A stretch of DNA of 64,000 nucleotides from Phanerochaete sordida (lineage: Eukaryota > Basidiomycota > Agaricomycetes > Polyporales > Phanerochaetaceae), in the NCBI GenBank assembly GCA_019973155.2, contig BPQB01000001.1:186001-250000 (forward strand), read 5' to 3'. The notes beneath the pieces are model-generated. The model worked only from the letters and a program-made list of their open reading frames with translations. It searched no databases and had not been told where the DNA came from. Shown here one piece after another: positions 18,855-29,923 of this stretch. Every line of letters begins with the position of its first letter. Positions within the stretch are counted from its first letter, which is position 1. The position numbers and the translations under genes were made by a program.

Positions 18855-21383
18855 CGCCGCCCACGCCCATCATGACCCGAACCGCATGTATCGATATCTC
18901 GCGCCCGCCCGCACCACCCCGGCCGAAGCCCGTTTCCTATCTATTTGACGTTGCCCTTGTTGTCGTCCGCTGCTGTGCCGGACACCCCTCCGTACGTACG
19001 CCTGCGCGGGAGGGGCGTGCGCCCCCTTTCATCTCTCTCTTGGGACCCGTTTGAATAGCCGTTAATTCTATTCCATTGCCACGTTCGCGCCCTGCTGACC
19101 CTGCTCCCACGGCGGCCAGCGTCCCAGCAGCGCGGGCTGCGCTACCCCCAGCCATGTACCGGATGAACGGCGTTCTGCGAACGTCCCGCCCGTTATGCCG
19201 CCCCGCGCGCGCGGGCACAGCCGTTGTTCTTTGCTAGATGTTATTTCCTGTGGTCGCGGACGGTTATACAAGTAGAAGTTGTGCTGCACACCAGAGACGG
19301 ACCGGGCCCAGGCGTGGACATGCGGCGAGCCAAGGCGCAATGTATCGAGGGAACGCGCTTGGAGCGTCCCACTCCGAGCCGCGGGACCGGGGTCAGCCCT
19401 CTGCCCGCGCTGCCCGCTCTGTGCGTGCAGGGCACCCGCGCAGCCAGAACCGGACGCCGCCCAGCCGCAGCGTGCGGCGTGCAGCGAGGCGTTGCTCAGC
19501 GCAAGGCGCCCGCGAGGGCGCCGCGGACGCAGTGTCGCGCACCGCAGCAGCCTGGCGAGCCGCGGATTGCTTCCGCGCGGGCGCGTGCGCGGATGACGTC
19601 CCCGGCGAAAATGGCGCATGCTTCGCGGGGCGTGGCCCTGCGTGGCCTCGAGCCGTTCGACGCCATGTGTCGTGCATCTCTGTCTGGACGGCCACGTTGG
19701 CTCTGTGCTTACGGGAACTTACTGTACAGCGTTCGCGTCACTTGCCAGCAGCAGCCGCGCGGGCTGGTGTACGCCTTGGGAGGCAGCCCAGCGGGCCTCG
19801 GCGCGTGCTGCGTTGCGCTGTGGGGCGCGTCGCTGGCACGGCGCCGACGGCGTGGGCATCGTCGGGCCCAGGAGGTGAACTCTCGCGCTCTTGGAGGCCA
19901 GTGGCAAGCCGCTGGCTGGTGTGCCGTCAGGTGAGTCTTCTGGCAGTGTCGTATCGGCGTAGATGGATGGACATTGACGTTGTCGAAGCAGAGAAACGCG
20001 CAGAGTGGAGTCCTTCAGAAGGGCTTGCGCTCAATCTGACAATATGAGAGACGGTCCATTGATATCTTGATGTCAACATTTAGATGGTGTGGCCAACGTT
20101 TTGCGGTCTTGCGCTGGCTGTTAGCAGAATCCTGGCTACTATCGAAAACTCCCTCGAGCGACGGAGTGTGCTTTGGAGTCCAAGGCTTTGGCCAGGAGGC
20201 CCAAAATCGGGGGCGACCTCGAGCTCTCTGAACGTGATCAGTAACCTGCCGTGGCAAAACTTTATCAGAGGCTCGAGGTGTTCGCAGACGAAGAGTACGT
20301 GGATGGAGCAATGGAAGGACTCGACTTCGAGAGATAAATTTGCCCACTCGTTCGCCAGGGTATCTGTGGCCCAGCTCTTGCTAACTTGGCGATGGGAGAC
20401 GGGCGGAGCTGTGGCTTCTGGGTATGATCCACTGATTTTTTGGTGGCCATGGACGCTCTGACAAACTTTACAACGCGTCTGCTAGGCTTTACTCTCTGTC
20501 TCAATATGGCTTCGTCGCCCCGTGTGCTGTACACTGTCATCGAGACGATGCTACTGCGCATTCGTTTCGGGACCAGTGAGCGTCGGCGCGTCCTTGCTGG
20601 GCGTTGGTCCACCGGAAAGCACGACCTCAGGGCGTTCGGTTCAGGCCATGTACGCTGACACGCCCTGGCTGATCATGGTACCGCAGGTGAGCGTGCACAC
20701 GGTTGTCCATCTCGTCGACGTCAGGAGATGACGCCTTTGAAGCTTGTTGCAAAGCTTCAGACGGAGTGGGTCCTGAGATTTCTAGCTACCGAGACAACCG
20801 CCAGGGAAGCTCTCCATCCGACATGAGTCGGTTCAGCTGGCGATAAGGCAGGATAAGCCCTTCTGTCGCCGGTCGGGAGTGCAGATACTCCTGGGTGCTG
20901 CACGGCCACCGCGAGCCGCCAGCGAGTCTGGTGAAGATGTTTGCACGCGGTCGGACGACCTAGCCTGCCTTTTCTGTCCATGTCTTGCCGAAGCGCGCCC
21001 GAAGCAGGGCCCAAGGCGGGCGGCGGCCGGCCGCGGATTGGCTCGTGCGCGCTGCCGGCGGGCGGCAGGGGCCGGCACGAGGGCCGAGGGCACCGGAAGG
21101 GGCGGTCGGGCGGCCTAAAGCGGCAAGTGTCCTCGAAGTCGCGATACGGCGAGTCAAAGCCGTCGGCTTTTTCGTTCGTCTTTCGGCGACGACCTTGGCT
21201 GCATCAAACCGTGCCCATGCGATCGCAAGATCCGCCCTACATATATCCCTGAGGGTGCCGCCGGTGTCCGCCCTGGTTCGCCCTCTCCCCCGCCAGCCTC
21301 CCCCGCACCCGTCAGCCCCCAGGCTCAAAAGCCCCGCACACGCCTCCTCGTCCCCCAGGCGCGGGTAGCCCATAACCATCATC
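18855..21383. other. 2.5-kb region without a credible gene
   Basis: GC- and CpG-rich DNA with long overlapping ORFs on both strands at 19070-20050, as expected from composition alone. A stretch at about 20250-20460 reads like decayed coding DNA on the plus strand (QRLEVFADEEYVDGAMEGLD then stops), but I cannot assign it. The last 150 bases before 21384 contain ATATATCC at 21241, a possible TATA box of the chitin deacetylase. Confidence 0.4.
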
Positions 21384-22988
21384 ATGTCTCCTTCTATCTC
21401 ACGATCCCTCTTCGTTCTCGTCGCTGTCGTCGCTCTCTCTAACGTCGCGTCCGCCGCCTCGCTCCCAGCTGCCAGGCACGCCGACCACGACCACGCGCCG
21501 GTCCAGAAGCGGCTCCCCAGCGCGAACTGGTACCAGCGCGACGACCACCCCGCCCAGCCGCTGTTCAAGCGTGGCAAGCGCGCCACGACCGGCGACGGTG
21601 TCAACTACGCCCCGGTCGGCTCGTCCGGTGAGTACCCGACGCGCACGGACGCGCAGCTGCTGACGCGCGTGCAGAATGGAGTGCTGGCTACCCACAGGGC
21701 AAGGCCGATCCGGCGACGCTCCCCAAAGAGTGGCTCGACGCGCTCAACGCTGCCGTCGCCGCGGGCAAGATCCCCGACGTGCCCGTCTCCACCCAGGTGA
21801 ACGGCGGCAACCCCACCTACGGCTCGCTCGACCCCATGAGCGACCAGGTCTGCTCCACGACCTACAAGTGCCGCAAGAACGACTACATCTGGGACGCCCC
21901 AGACGGCGTCTGGGGTGCAGGCTTCGACGACGGCCCGCTTCCGGTGAGCTCGGTGCAAGTTCGCTGTAATGCGCGCGGCTAACCCTGCTGCAGACCTCGC
22001 AGCCGCTGTACCAGTTCCTCGGGGACAATCACGTCCGCTCTACGCACTTTATGATCGGCGTCAACATCCTCAACAACCCGACCGAATTCTCGTACGCGTT
22101 CGAGACGCTCGGAGACGACATCGCAGTGCATACATGGACCCACCCGTACATGACCACCCTTACGAACGAGCAGCTGGTCGGCGAGTTTGGCTGGACGATG
22201 GAAATCATCCACAACTCGACAGGCGGCCGTCTCCCGAAATACTGGCGCCCTCCATATGGCGACTCAGATAACCGCGTGAGCGCCATCGCGAAGGAAGTAT
22301 TTGGCCTGCAGACCATCATCTGGAACCAGGAGTGCGTATCTAACCGCTCAGCTCGGACCTTTGCTCATTGTTCTGGCCTTTACACAGCACGGAAGACTGG
22401 AGCATCAACCAGCCAGGGTTCAGCACCACACCGGAAAGTGTCGCTGCCTCGCTCAACAAGTGGATCACTGGGCCCAAGACTCCCGGTCTTATCATCCTCG
22501 AGCACGAGCTGACCCAATTCACCGTCCAAGCCTTCATTGACGCCTTCCCGTCGATCAAGAGCAACGGCTGGAATATCGTCAGTGTCACCGAGCTGGATGG
22601 TCAGAGCGCATACGCCAACGCCGACGGCGACGACGGTACCATCACACCTGTGGTGGGCATCTTTGACAACTCGGCTGGCGGAAGCAGCGCTCCCAGCAAC
22701 TCGTCTAGCACGAACTACGGCTCGTCTTCGACTTCATCGAGCTCCTCTGCTGCTGCGCCCTCGACGAGCGCGGGCACTACTAGCGGCGCTCCTCCGGCTT
22801 CTGGTGCAGGCGGAGCCAAGCAGGCGGCAGGCGCTGGCTCAGGTACCTCGTCCTCGCATGGCGCGGCGCCGACCACGAACCTCTCGAGCAGCGCGACTTC
22901 TGTGCGCTGGCAGAACTTGCTCGGCGACGTGCCCGGTATGCTTGCGGCGATGCTCACCGTCGCCGCGTCGGCTTTCGTCTTCGTCTGA
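21384..22988 (+). CDS. GPI-anchored chitin deacetylase (polysaccharide deacetylase, CE4)
   Basis: Converts chitin to chitosan at the cell wall. Four exons: 21384-21627, 21675-21943, 21994-22331, 22388-22988; 483 residues. It starts with a signal peptide (MSPSISRSLFVLVAVVAL) and a propeptide-like basic region (FKRGKR). NodB motifs are present: motif 1 WGAGFDDGPLP (about 162-171), where the usual T before FDDGP is G; motif 2 HTWTHPYM (about 215), supplying two metal-binding His; motif 3 RPPYGDSD (about 255). A stalk rich in Ser, Thr, Ala and Gly follows, then a hydrophobic tail (MLAAMLTVAASAFVFV) without a basic end, the usual form of a GPI signal. The intron-1 acceptor was chosen because it yields EWSAGYPQGKADPATLPKEW in frame. 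Confidence 0.88.
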
Positions 22989-23773
22989 CCGCTTCTCATT
23001 CCTCTCCACCTCACGAACTTCTATTTTTCTTGGGCTCGTGTCGCATCCCCTGGACCTTCGCTTCGGACTTCTGCGGACCATACTCGTACTCTACCTGTCC
23101 TTTCCTATTCGCTGTCGCATATTTCGTTTACCACCCTCCTTTTCGACGCCTGGCGAGCTCCGGCTGCCGCCTTAGATGATGATCACGACCACCTCCTCTT
23201 TCGCTCGCACTTCTTGTAGCCAATAATTCTTTACCCTTCATGGTCCCTTCCATTCCGTGCATCAGACCCTGTTTACCCCAAGCTTAGGTAGCATACCCGC
23301 AATACGTAGTACCCTAGTGCCCCATTCGATTCATCCCCATGGTCTTCCGTGTGCAAGTGGACGATGGACTTCTGGTTCTGTGTAGAGTACGGCCGCACGT
23401 GTGTGTGCACTCGTGGGATAGTGTAGTTGACGGTGTATAATAAAAATAGCTCTCTGTGGTCAGGAAGGGGGGCAGTGGGAATGCGGAAGGCGTACCGCCC
23501 GCTGCGGTGCGCCTCGCCCCACAACTTCTCGAGTGCAGACGCCACAGCGCGTGGCGAGCGTAGCGCCACACATGCCGTACATCGTGCCGCCCCAGCGGCA
23601 TGCGGCGGCCACACCGGCATGGAAGTCCTGGGGGATGATCCTTTCCATGTAACAGCAGGCAGCGAAGCACTAGGATGCATTTATAGCTATACAGAGGCAG
23701 CGCGCGGATGTCTATACAATTTGCGGCGAGGCCGCTATTTTCGCGCCCCTCTCAAAACCGGTTTAGCATCTCC
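22989..23773. other. Intergenic, convergent 3' flanks
   Basis: Lies between the stop codons of the plus-strand chitin deacetylase and the minus-strand methyltransferase. It contains pyrimidine-rich 3' DNA and short ORFs with no recognisable product. Confidence 0.5.
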
Positions 23774-25628
23774 CTAGATGGGGACAGCCTCGATGGACTG
23801 CAGGAAGATGCCGTTGCCCTCGTGTGTGCGGTGCACGGCGCGCACGCCCCAGCCCTCGCTCTGCAGGAGGCGCGTGAACTGCGGGACGGTGCGCTCCTGC
23901 GCGTTGAACAGCATGTGCATCTGGCGCGCGCGGCGTCAGCGGGCGCGCAAGGCAGGAGACGCAGGCGGACGCACCATCATGTCCATGATGTACACGAACT
24001 CGTTCGCGGCGCCGTAGTTCGCGAGCAGCGGCGCGGGCGCCTGGAAGTCCGCCGCGCCCGGGACCGCCGGCGCGCCGTCGGGCGCGGGCGCGGGCGCCGC
24101 GCGGCACGCGTACGGGACGAGGCAGTCGACGAGCACGAGCACGGTGTCCGCGCGCGCGGCGGCGCGGAGGCGCGCGAGGATGCGCGCGGCGTGCGCGTCG
24201 GGCCAGTCGTGGAGGATCATCTTGAGGAGGAAGACCGCGGGTGCGTGCGGCTGCGGCGCGAAGCAGTCGTGCGGCTGGAGCAGCACGCGGCCGGACGCGA
24301 GCGCGGCGGGGAGGCGCGCGGCCCAGAGCGGCGCGGCCGTCGCGACCGCGCCGGGCAGGTCCTGCACGACGAGGCGCAGGCGCGGGAAGCGCGCGGCGAG
24401 CGGGAACGCGGACGTGCCCATGCCGCCGCCGACCTCGACGACGAGCGCGTCCGCGGGGAGCGTCTCCCAGGCGAACGCTGCGCCGCGTGCGCTGGTCAGC
24501 GCGGGGCGGGGTGCGGGTGCGCTGGAGGTGACGCACCGCGGAAGATCGCGTCGGGCGGCTGCGCGGCCGCGCTCGCGATCATCGTGAGGTCGAAGCGGTT
24601 GCGCGCGTGTGCGTCGCGCTCGAGGAGGTTCCAGAGCGTCTTGTCTGCGGGGAACGCGCGCGCGAACGGCGCGTCCTCCGGCTCGTTCGAGAGCCGCGTC
24701 TGTGGGTCGGCGAGCGTCTCCCAGGCCTGGGAGGCGGCCTTGAAGGTGAGGTCGAGGCTGCCAGGGTGTCAGCGGCGAAGTCATCTGCCGAGCGTCGTTG
24801 TGCCACATACTGGTGGCTGACTTGTGCAGCGACGCCGCGCGTGTTGTCGTACTTGCTCTCGGGTCTGTGGGGCGAATATGGTAAGGCGACTTCGTGGGAA
24901 CAGCTGCAAGGACCTACTTCGCGATGACCTCCTCGCTGGGCTTGTGAGTGTCTAGCATGCTCGAGACGCGATTGTGCGCAAAGACATCCGGTGCGATTTC
25001 GCGGAAGATGTGACCTGTGGCAAGGTACCTCAAGAAACGCGCTGTCGGGAGAAGGGATAAATGGGCTATTTGGGGAGCTGAAGCAGAGACGTACCAAGCT
25101 TCTCAGCATCGTGACCGTTCTTCTCTGCAATATCCTTGACGTGCATGCCCTGAACGTATGGGCCGTCAAGACTGTGAATATACGAGGAACGACTGGCGTG
25201 ACTCACCGACGGGCCTGCCTCTCGGAGGATTTCCGAGACGTTTGCTGACAGCTTTGTCAGGGTAATAGTGCTACGAGGCGAGCCATCTCAACGCTTACCC
25301 TCAAGACACGTCCTGACAGCAGCCGCTCTGGTGGGCTAACAAGACGTGAGCAGAAATATGGCCCAGTCCAAGTCATCAAACGTACACCAGCAACAAACGT
25401 GTAGAGTTGGTCGGTGGGACGAGACACGATGGCACAGATATGGTGCGCCGCGGCGACGATAACCTTCGTCGCCTCCGCAGCGGCAGGATCCTTGCGGAAC
25501 GCCTCAGACTGCGGGGTGAACGGTGCGTCGAGGTCGGGTATCGGTGTGCCTTTCTCTTCGCACACACGCTCCAGGGCATCGACTGACTGGGTCATGAGCT
25601 CTAGGAGCTCGCGGAGGGGGGACGGCAT
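23774..25628 (-). CDS. SAM-dependent O-methyltransferase (COMT-like)
   Basis: Transfers a methyl group from S-adenosylmethionine to a hydroxyl of an unknown small molecule; such genes are common in fungal secondary metabolism. It starts MPSPLRELLELMTQSVD. The N-terminal helical part is built from several small exons: AAAVRTCLE joins ANVSEILREAGPS, then GMHVKDIAEKNGHDAEKL, RFLRYLATGHIFREIAPDVF, and PESKYDNTRG. The SAM-binding loop is VEVGGGMGTSAFPLA, followed by VVQDLPGAV, and the catalytic-base region is LLKMILHDWPD with its His. The C-terminus continues over an intron (about 23918-23968) from EFVYIMDMM to MHMLFNAQERTVPQF and ends FLQSIEAVPI. No other biosynthetic gene is adjacent, so no cluster is evident. 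A TATATATA element lies about 63 bases upstream. Confidence 0.85.
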
Positions 25629-26052
25629 CGCGATCGTAGGGCTGCGCTTAGGACTTGGAGGAGGTTGATCAGTGAGGTGGGCCAACAGCGTATATATACA
25701 CACACTTGTGCGGCATCGCTTCTGCTTGACAGGCTTCTTGCTTGGCCCCCAAGGCAAAAATGCTCGGTTACGATCTAGCAGACCAGGCTGTAGCATGAGA
25801 TTGCGCAAGTCCAGATCCTCCGATACCTTTGTCCTTGTACGAACAGATAGCGAGCGGGCTATGATGGCATGTCCGCGAGAAGGTAAGTCGATGGTGTCGC
25901 TAGGGGCATGTAGTGACACGCCGTATCAAATATCTCAGCTATGGCAAGAAATGCTCTTCATGCGGTCTATCTGACCGGTCACTTACTGGTACTGGGTACT
26001 TACAATACCGCACAGCCCTGTGTGACGTCTCGCGTGTATTAGATGTGTAAAT
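25629..26052. other. Intergenic, promoter of the methyltransferase
   Basis: Contains TATATATA at 25691-25698 (read on the minus strand for the gene at 23774-25628). No other feature is seen. Confidence 0.5.
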
Positions 26053-26487
26053 CTATCTGACCACACAATTCGGGTGGTTGTAAAGGCGATGTGTCGATGC
26101 CACGGCTTCGGCGGCCGTGCGTTCCCTTTGTAGTGCAGCATCCGCCGAGCCGAAGAGAGGCTCAGAATCACCACTGGCTCCAGCAATTTCCGGTGGGCGG
26201 TCTATGTCTCGTAGAATAACGCTACATTTATGTTGTTCGCGTACCTTCAGGCCTTCAGTTCCAAGCTTTAGGTCCGTATGATTTCGATCCCAAAATTCGG
26301 TAGCCTGAAGCAAGTCGTCAGAATTGCGCTGTATACTGCTGTGTAGCGAGCAGCTAAAGTGACCCAATACTTCGCCAATATCTGAACAAGTTGAAGTCAG
26401 GTCAAATAGGAGGTCTCCGAGAAGATACGCGTCGACCAAGTCGCGCACGGCCCGGCGCGCTAGTCGCGCGACGTGACCGACTCGCAT
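26053..26487 (-). CDS. Unrecognised ORF of 144 residues
   Basis: One uninterrupted ORF from ATG 26485-26487, beginning MRVGHVARLARRAVRDLVDA and ending HRLYNHPNCVVR. It is divergent from NHP2, with about 160 bases between the start codons. The sequence is not low-complexity and has a plausible mix of charged and hydrophobic residues (EFWDRNHTDLKLGTEGLKV), but I do not recognise a family. Internal GT/AG pairs allow other splice models. It may be a real small gene or a chance ORF. Confidence 0.35.
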   Translation of the reverse strand: MRVGHVARLARRAVRDLVDAYLLGDLLFDLTSTCSDIGEVLGHFSCSLHSSIQRNSDDLLQATEFWDRNHTDLKLGTEGLKVREQHKCSVILRDIDRPPEIAGASGDSEPLFGSADAALQRERTAAEAVASTHRLYNHPNCVVR

Positions 26488-26647
26488 CACATGATCTGTG
26501 AGTTATGTCACAGTCACAAAAATCTCTGTAGACGCCCGCCTTGCAGCCTTGCACGAATTTCGGTGGAATTGGACCCAGTCCATCCTGTCCTCATCTGCCT
26601 CCTTCGACTCGGTCTAATTACCTTGCCTCAGACCTCTCAAGGACAAA

Positions 26648-27407
26648 ATGCCGAAGGACACGTCAGGAAAGAAGTCCAAGAAGTCGAAGGAGGTCACTGA
26701 GACCGTCGAGGAGTCGATTGTGACCGGAGCGGATGTTGACATGGATGTTGAGGTCGCGAAGGTATGCAGGTGTGCATGCGGAGGGGAATTGGTTAGCGGA
26801 CTAATAATGACTTAGGTGGAGAAGAAGGTGAAGAAAGAGAAGGAGGAGATTGTCATCCCTCTCGAGGACCTCTCACCTATTGCGCACCCGCTCGCGCAGA
26901 AGAAGCTGCTGAAGAAGCTTCACAAAACTATCAAGAAGGGTGCGTTTAAGGTGTCGCGTGCCACTATGTGCCTCAGCTAATGGCATTTTCATGGGCAGCT
27001 TCAAAGCAGCGGCAAGTGAAGCGTGGCGTGAAGGAGGTTGTGAAGGGTATCCGCAAGGGAGAGAAGGGGTGAGTACCAATTATCCTTCTACGCTGTAGCT
27101 ACATACTCACGTCTACTCTATCAGTCTGCTCGTCCTTGCTGCGGACATCACACCAATAGACATTATCTCGCACCTTCCCGTCATGAGCGAAGACGCTGGC
27201 ATCCCATACGTCTTCGTAACCTCGAAAGAAGAGCTCGGTCACGCGAGTTCAACAAAGCGGCCAACGAGCTGTGTCATGGTATGTCCGGACCAGAAGAAGA
27301 AGCCCAAGAAGAAGGATGGCGACGAGGAGAAGGACGATGACTACCGGGAGCTCTTCCAGGAGTGCGTAGACGAGGTCAAAAAGCTGGACGAGAAGATCCT
27401 CTTCTAA
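26648..27407 (+). CDS. nhp2: H/ACA snoRNP subunit Nhp2 (L7Ae family)
   Basis: Core protein of H/ACA ribonucleoproteins, which guide pseudouridylation of rRNA in the nucleolus. Four exons: 26648-26761, 26816-26939, 26999-27068, 27125-27407; 196 residues. A Lys-rich N-terminus (KKSKKSKEVTE) is followed by an LSPIAHPLAQKKLLKKLHK segment typical of Nhp2. The L7Ae RNA-binding fold follows: SKQRQVKRGVKEVVKGIRKG, then LLVLAADITPIDIISHLPV, then IPYVFVTSKEELGHA. The C-terminus carries an acidic and basic insertion (KKKPKKKDGDEEKDDD), which is longer than in yeast Nhp2. All introns have standard borders. Confidence 0.9.
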
Positions 27408-27784
27408 GCGGTCCAGGACGCTCACTTCTGTTGTATCTATCTCGCTCCATCTTCTGTCGCATACTTTTTTGCTGTTTCCTCTCGTAAATCTGCTCTGTAA
27501 CATACCGGTAATCTCTCACACGGCGTGCTGGCCCAGGGTGTGAATTTGAGTGTTTCCGATTTGCCATGTGGGAGCAAGGAACGGGAGACTTGGTGGCAAC
27601 GGCTGATGAAGATGGGCAGTAAAGCGTCCACGTCACAAAACCCTTGAACTCATTATCCGCGTCCATTCCCCATACACCTGAACGGCCTTCTCACGGCTCT
27701 TCTCCACTTCCACCACCACCGTCGAGGATAATCCCTGCCCAAAAGGACGTTCTCGTCCTCCCTGCATCTTAGCCAACAACCGCC
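27408..27784. other. Intergenic region between Nhp2 and the Bfr1-like gene
   Basis: 3' flank of nhp2 and promoter of the next gene. Nothing else is seen; minus-strand ORFs here lack support. Confidence 0.5.
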
Positions 27785-29615
27785 ATGCCTCCCGCCAAAG
27801 CCAAGCAGTCCAACGGAGCAGCCAAGCCCAAGGCCTCCTCGCCCTCTGCGACTGGCACTTCCACACCCACCGCTACTGGTGCGAGCGCGGCAGTGACCAC
27901 GGTGCAGATCGAGCTCACTGCCTGGGGCACTGGCAAGCCGGAGAAGTCCGTGTACGACGCAGAGCAGAACAAAATCAAGGCAGAGATTGACGTTCTCCAA
28001 GCCCGGCTCGTGAGCACATCCACGCCAGTCACCCTACATGCTGGCTAACCTGGCATTCTGCCGCAGAACGCTGTCAAGGACAAGCTCGCTGGCGGCAAGG
28101 GCGGCCCCGCTCAGGAACGGAGAAAGCAGATCCTCGATGAGCTCGCGGAGATTCGCAGCGCGCAAGGCAACATCAAGCAGAACCGCGACAAGATTCGTGA
28201 GCAAGCCAAGAATCTGCAGGATGGCATCCAGAAGAAGGTGCGTCATAGGCATCGTGCTCATTAATGCCTCGTGCTGAGGACCCTGCCCTTCTTTGCTTAA
28301 TCTCAGATTAAAGACCTGAACGCGGCCAGGGCGAAGCTCCCGTACAAGTCGTGCGAGGATGTAGATGAGCGTATCAAGTACGATCCAATTCCTTGTCGTC
28401 GTCGGCGTTGCGAAGCTCCAGCTGACGTCGCACAGGCAACTCGACAAGCAGGTCGAGTCGGGCAACATGAAGGTCGCGGACGAGAAGCGTGCGCTGGCAG
28501 AGATCAGCCAGCTGAAGCGCAGCCGGCGCGTCGTCGAGGGCTTCCAGGGCGAGCAGGAGTCCATTGAGGCGGACCGCAAGGCCGCGGACGCGCTCTGGAG
28601 CCAGCTCAACGACCCCGAGAGCAAGGCGATCTCGGAGAAGTACGACGCGCTGCAGGAGGAGCTCGACGCGCTCAAGAAGGCGGCTGAGCAGACGCAGGAA
28701 GCGCGTAACAAGCTGCTCGACGAACGCACCCTGCTCCAGGCTCAGCTCGACGCGCTCTACGGCCAGAAGCGCGAGTCCGCGGCGCGCTACCGCGAGGCCA
28801 ACGACCACTTCTACCAGAAGCTGCAGGAGGACCGCGCCCGCCGCGCAGAGCGTCAGCGCGCCGAGCGCGAAGCCACCGAGCTCGCCAAGAAGCAGGATCT
28901 CGCGAACCGCCTCCGCGAAGAGGCCGAAGTTCCCGCATTCCAGGCACAGATCGAGGACTGCCAGACCCTCATCGACTACTTCTCTGGCAAGTCGTCTGCG
29001 CCGGCCGCGCTTTCGAGCGAGAAGTGGCAGCAGCGCGCGAACGTCGCGGGTGTGCCTGAGCTCGACATCCGCAAAGTCGACGCCGCGCCCGAGGGCGCCA
29101 TTGTCCGCAAGAAGAAGGGCGATGACGACGCCTCGTACTTTGTCGGCGGCAAGGGCAAGAAGGGCAAGAAGGGTGGCAAGCCCGCGCCCGCGCCCGACGC
29201 TGCGCCTGCCGAGGGCTCGGGCGACAAGCTGCACGTGCCGCTCCCGACGCTGTCCGCCCTGCTCTCGCTCTCGATCCCGCCGCCAACCTCGAGCGGAGAC
29301 CTACCGCGTGTCGTGGAGGATCTGAAGACGAAAAAGGCATGGTTTGAGGCGAACCAGGCCCGCGTCACCGCGGAGAACAAGGCCAAGGCTGAGAAGGAGA
29401 TCGAGCGCCTGGTTGGCAAGGCCAACAAAGTTGACGTCGCCGTCACGGACGAGCTTACGCCACCGAACGGTGGCGCTGAGCAGCCCGCTGAGCCTGCGCC
29501 GACACCTGCCGTCACTGACGCGCCATCGGTACCGGTACCGGAGGATGAAGTGGTGGAGAAGCTGGAGACTGTGGAGGAGGATCGTGTCGCTGACGCGGAG
29601 GAGGCAGACTCATAA
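27785..29615 (+). CDS. bfr1: Bfr1-like coiled-coil mRNP protein
   Basis: Bfr1 of yeast associates with polysomal mRNPs at the ER and affects secretion and nuclear segregation; the same role is inferred. Exons 27785-28009, 28067-28237, 28307-28377, 28436-29615; 548 residues. After a low-complexity Ala/Ser/Thr N-terminus comes a long charged coiled coil (KDKLAGGKGGP, then ELAEIRSAQGNIKQNRDKIR, EELDALKKAAEQTQEARNKL). A segment LREEAEVPAFQAQIEDCQTL is typical of the family's middle, followed by a KKKGDDD and GKGKKGKKGG basic stretch and an acidic, Pro-rich tail. Assignment rests on coiled-coil pattern and block order rather than on a catalytic motif. Confidence 0.75.
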
Positions 29616-29923
29616 CCAGACGACGGACCATTGACGTTCTCCAAAAGCATCCCTACTCATCTCTGCTACTCTATCTTAGCGTCCGAGGCCACTGCCGATA
29701 TTATCCGGGGTTGAATAGTATTCATTGAGACTACGAGTACCGAGTAAGAGCAAGGGAGAGGAAGCAATACATTGCGTAAGCCGGAAGGGGTCTGTATAAT
29801 TATGCAAGCATGAGAAAATGAAGGGAAAGCCAAGATTAGGTGAGACAGTAAGTGTACGTTGATAGATAGAGAGAAAATCCCTGTAGACCACGACCAAAAG
29901 AGCGTTCGGCGAGCGGAGAACTG
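29616..29923. other. Convergent 3' flanks
   Basis: 308 bases between the stop codons of the Bfr1-like gene and the RFX gene. AT-richer than the neighbours; no feature seen. Confidence 0.5.

Noticed and set aside
19068..20047. Long overlapping ORFs on both strands (up to 269 codons)
   Set aside because: GC-rich DNA with Arg/Ala-rich translations in all frames, no splice-consistent model and no family; typical of composition.
23708..24820. 370-codon plus-strand ORF
   Set aside because: It is antisense to the well-supported O-methyltransferase and is rich in Arg, Ala and Glu as expected from a shadow of GC-rich coding DNA.
28374..29234. 286-codon minus-strand ORF
   Set aside because: Shadow of the Bfr1-like coiled-coil exon; Leu- and Arg-rich composition follows from the sense strand.
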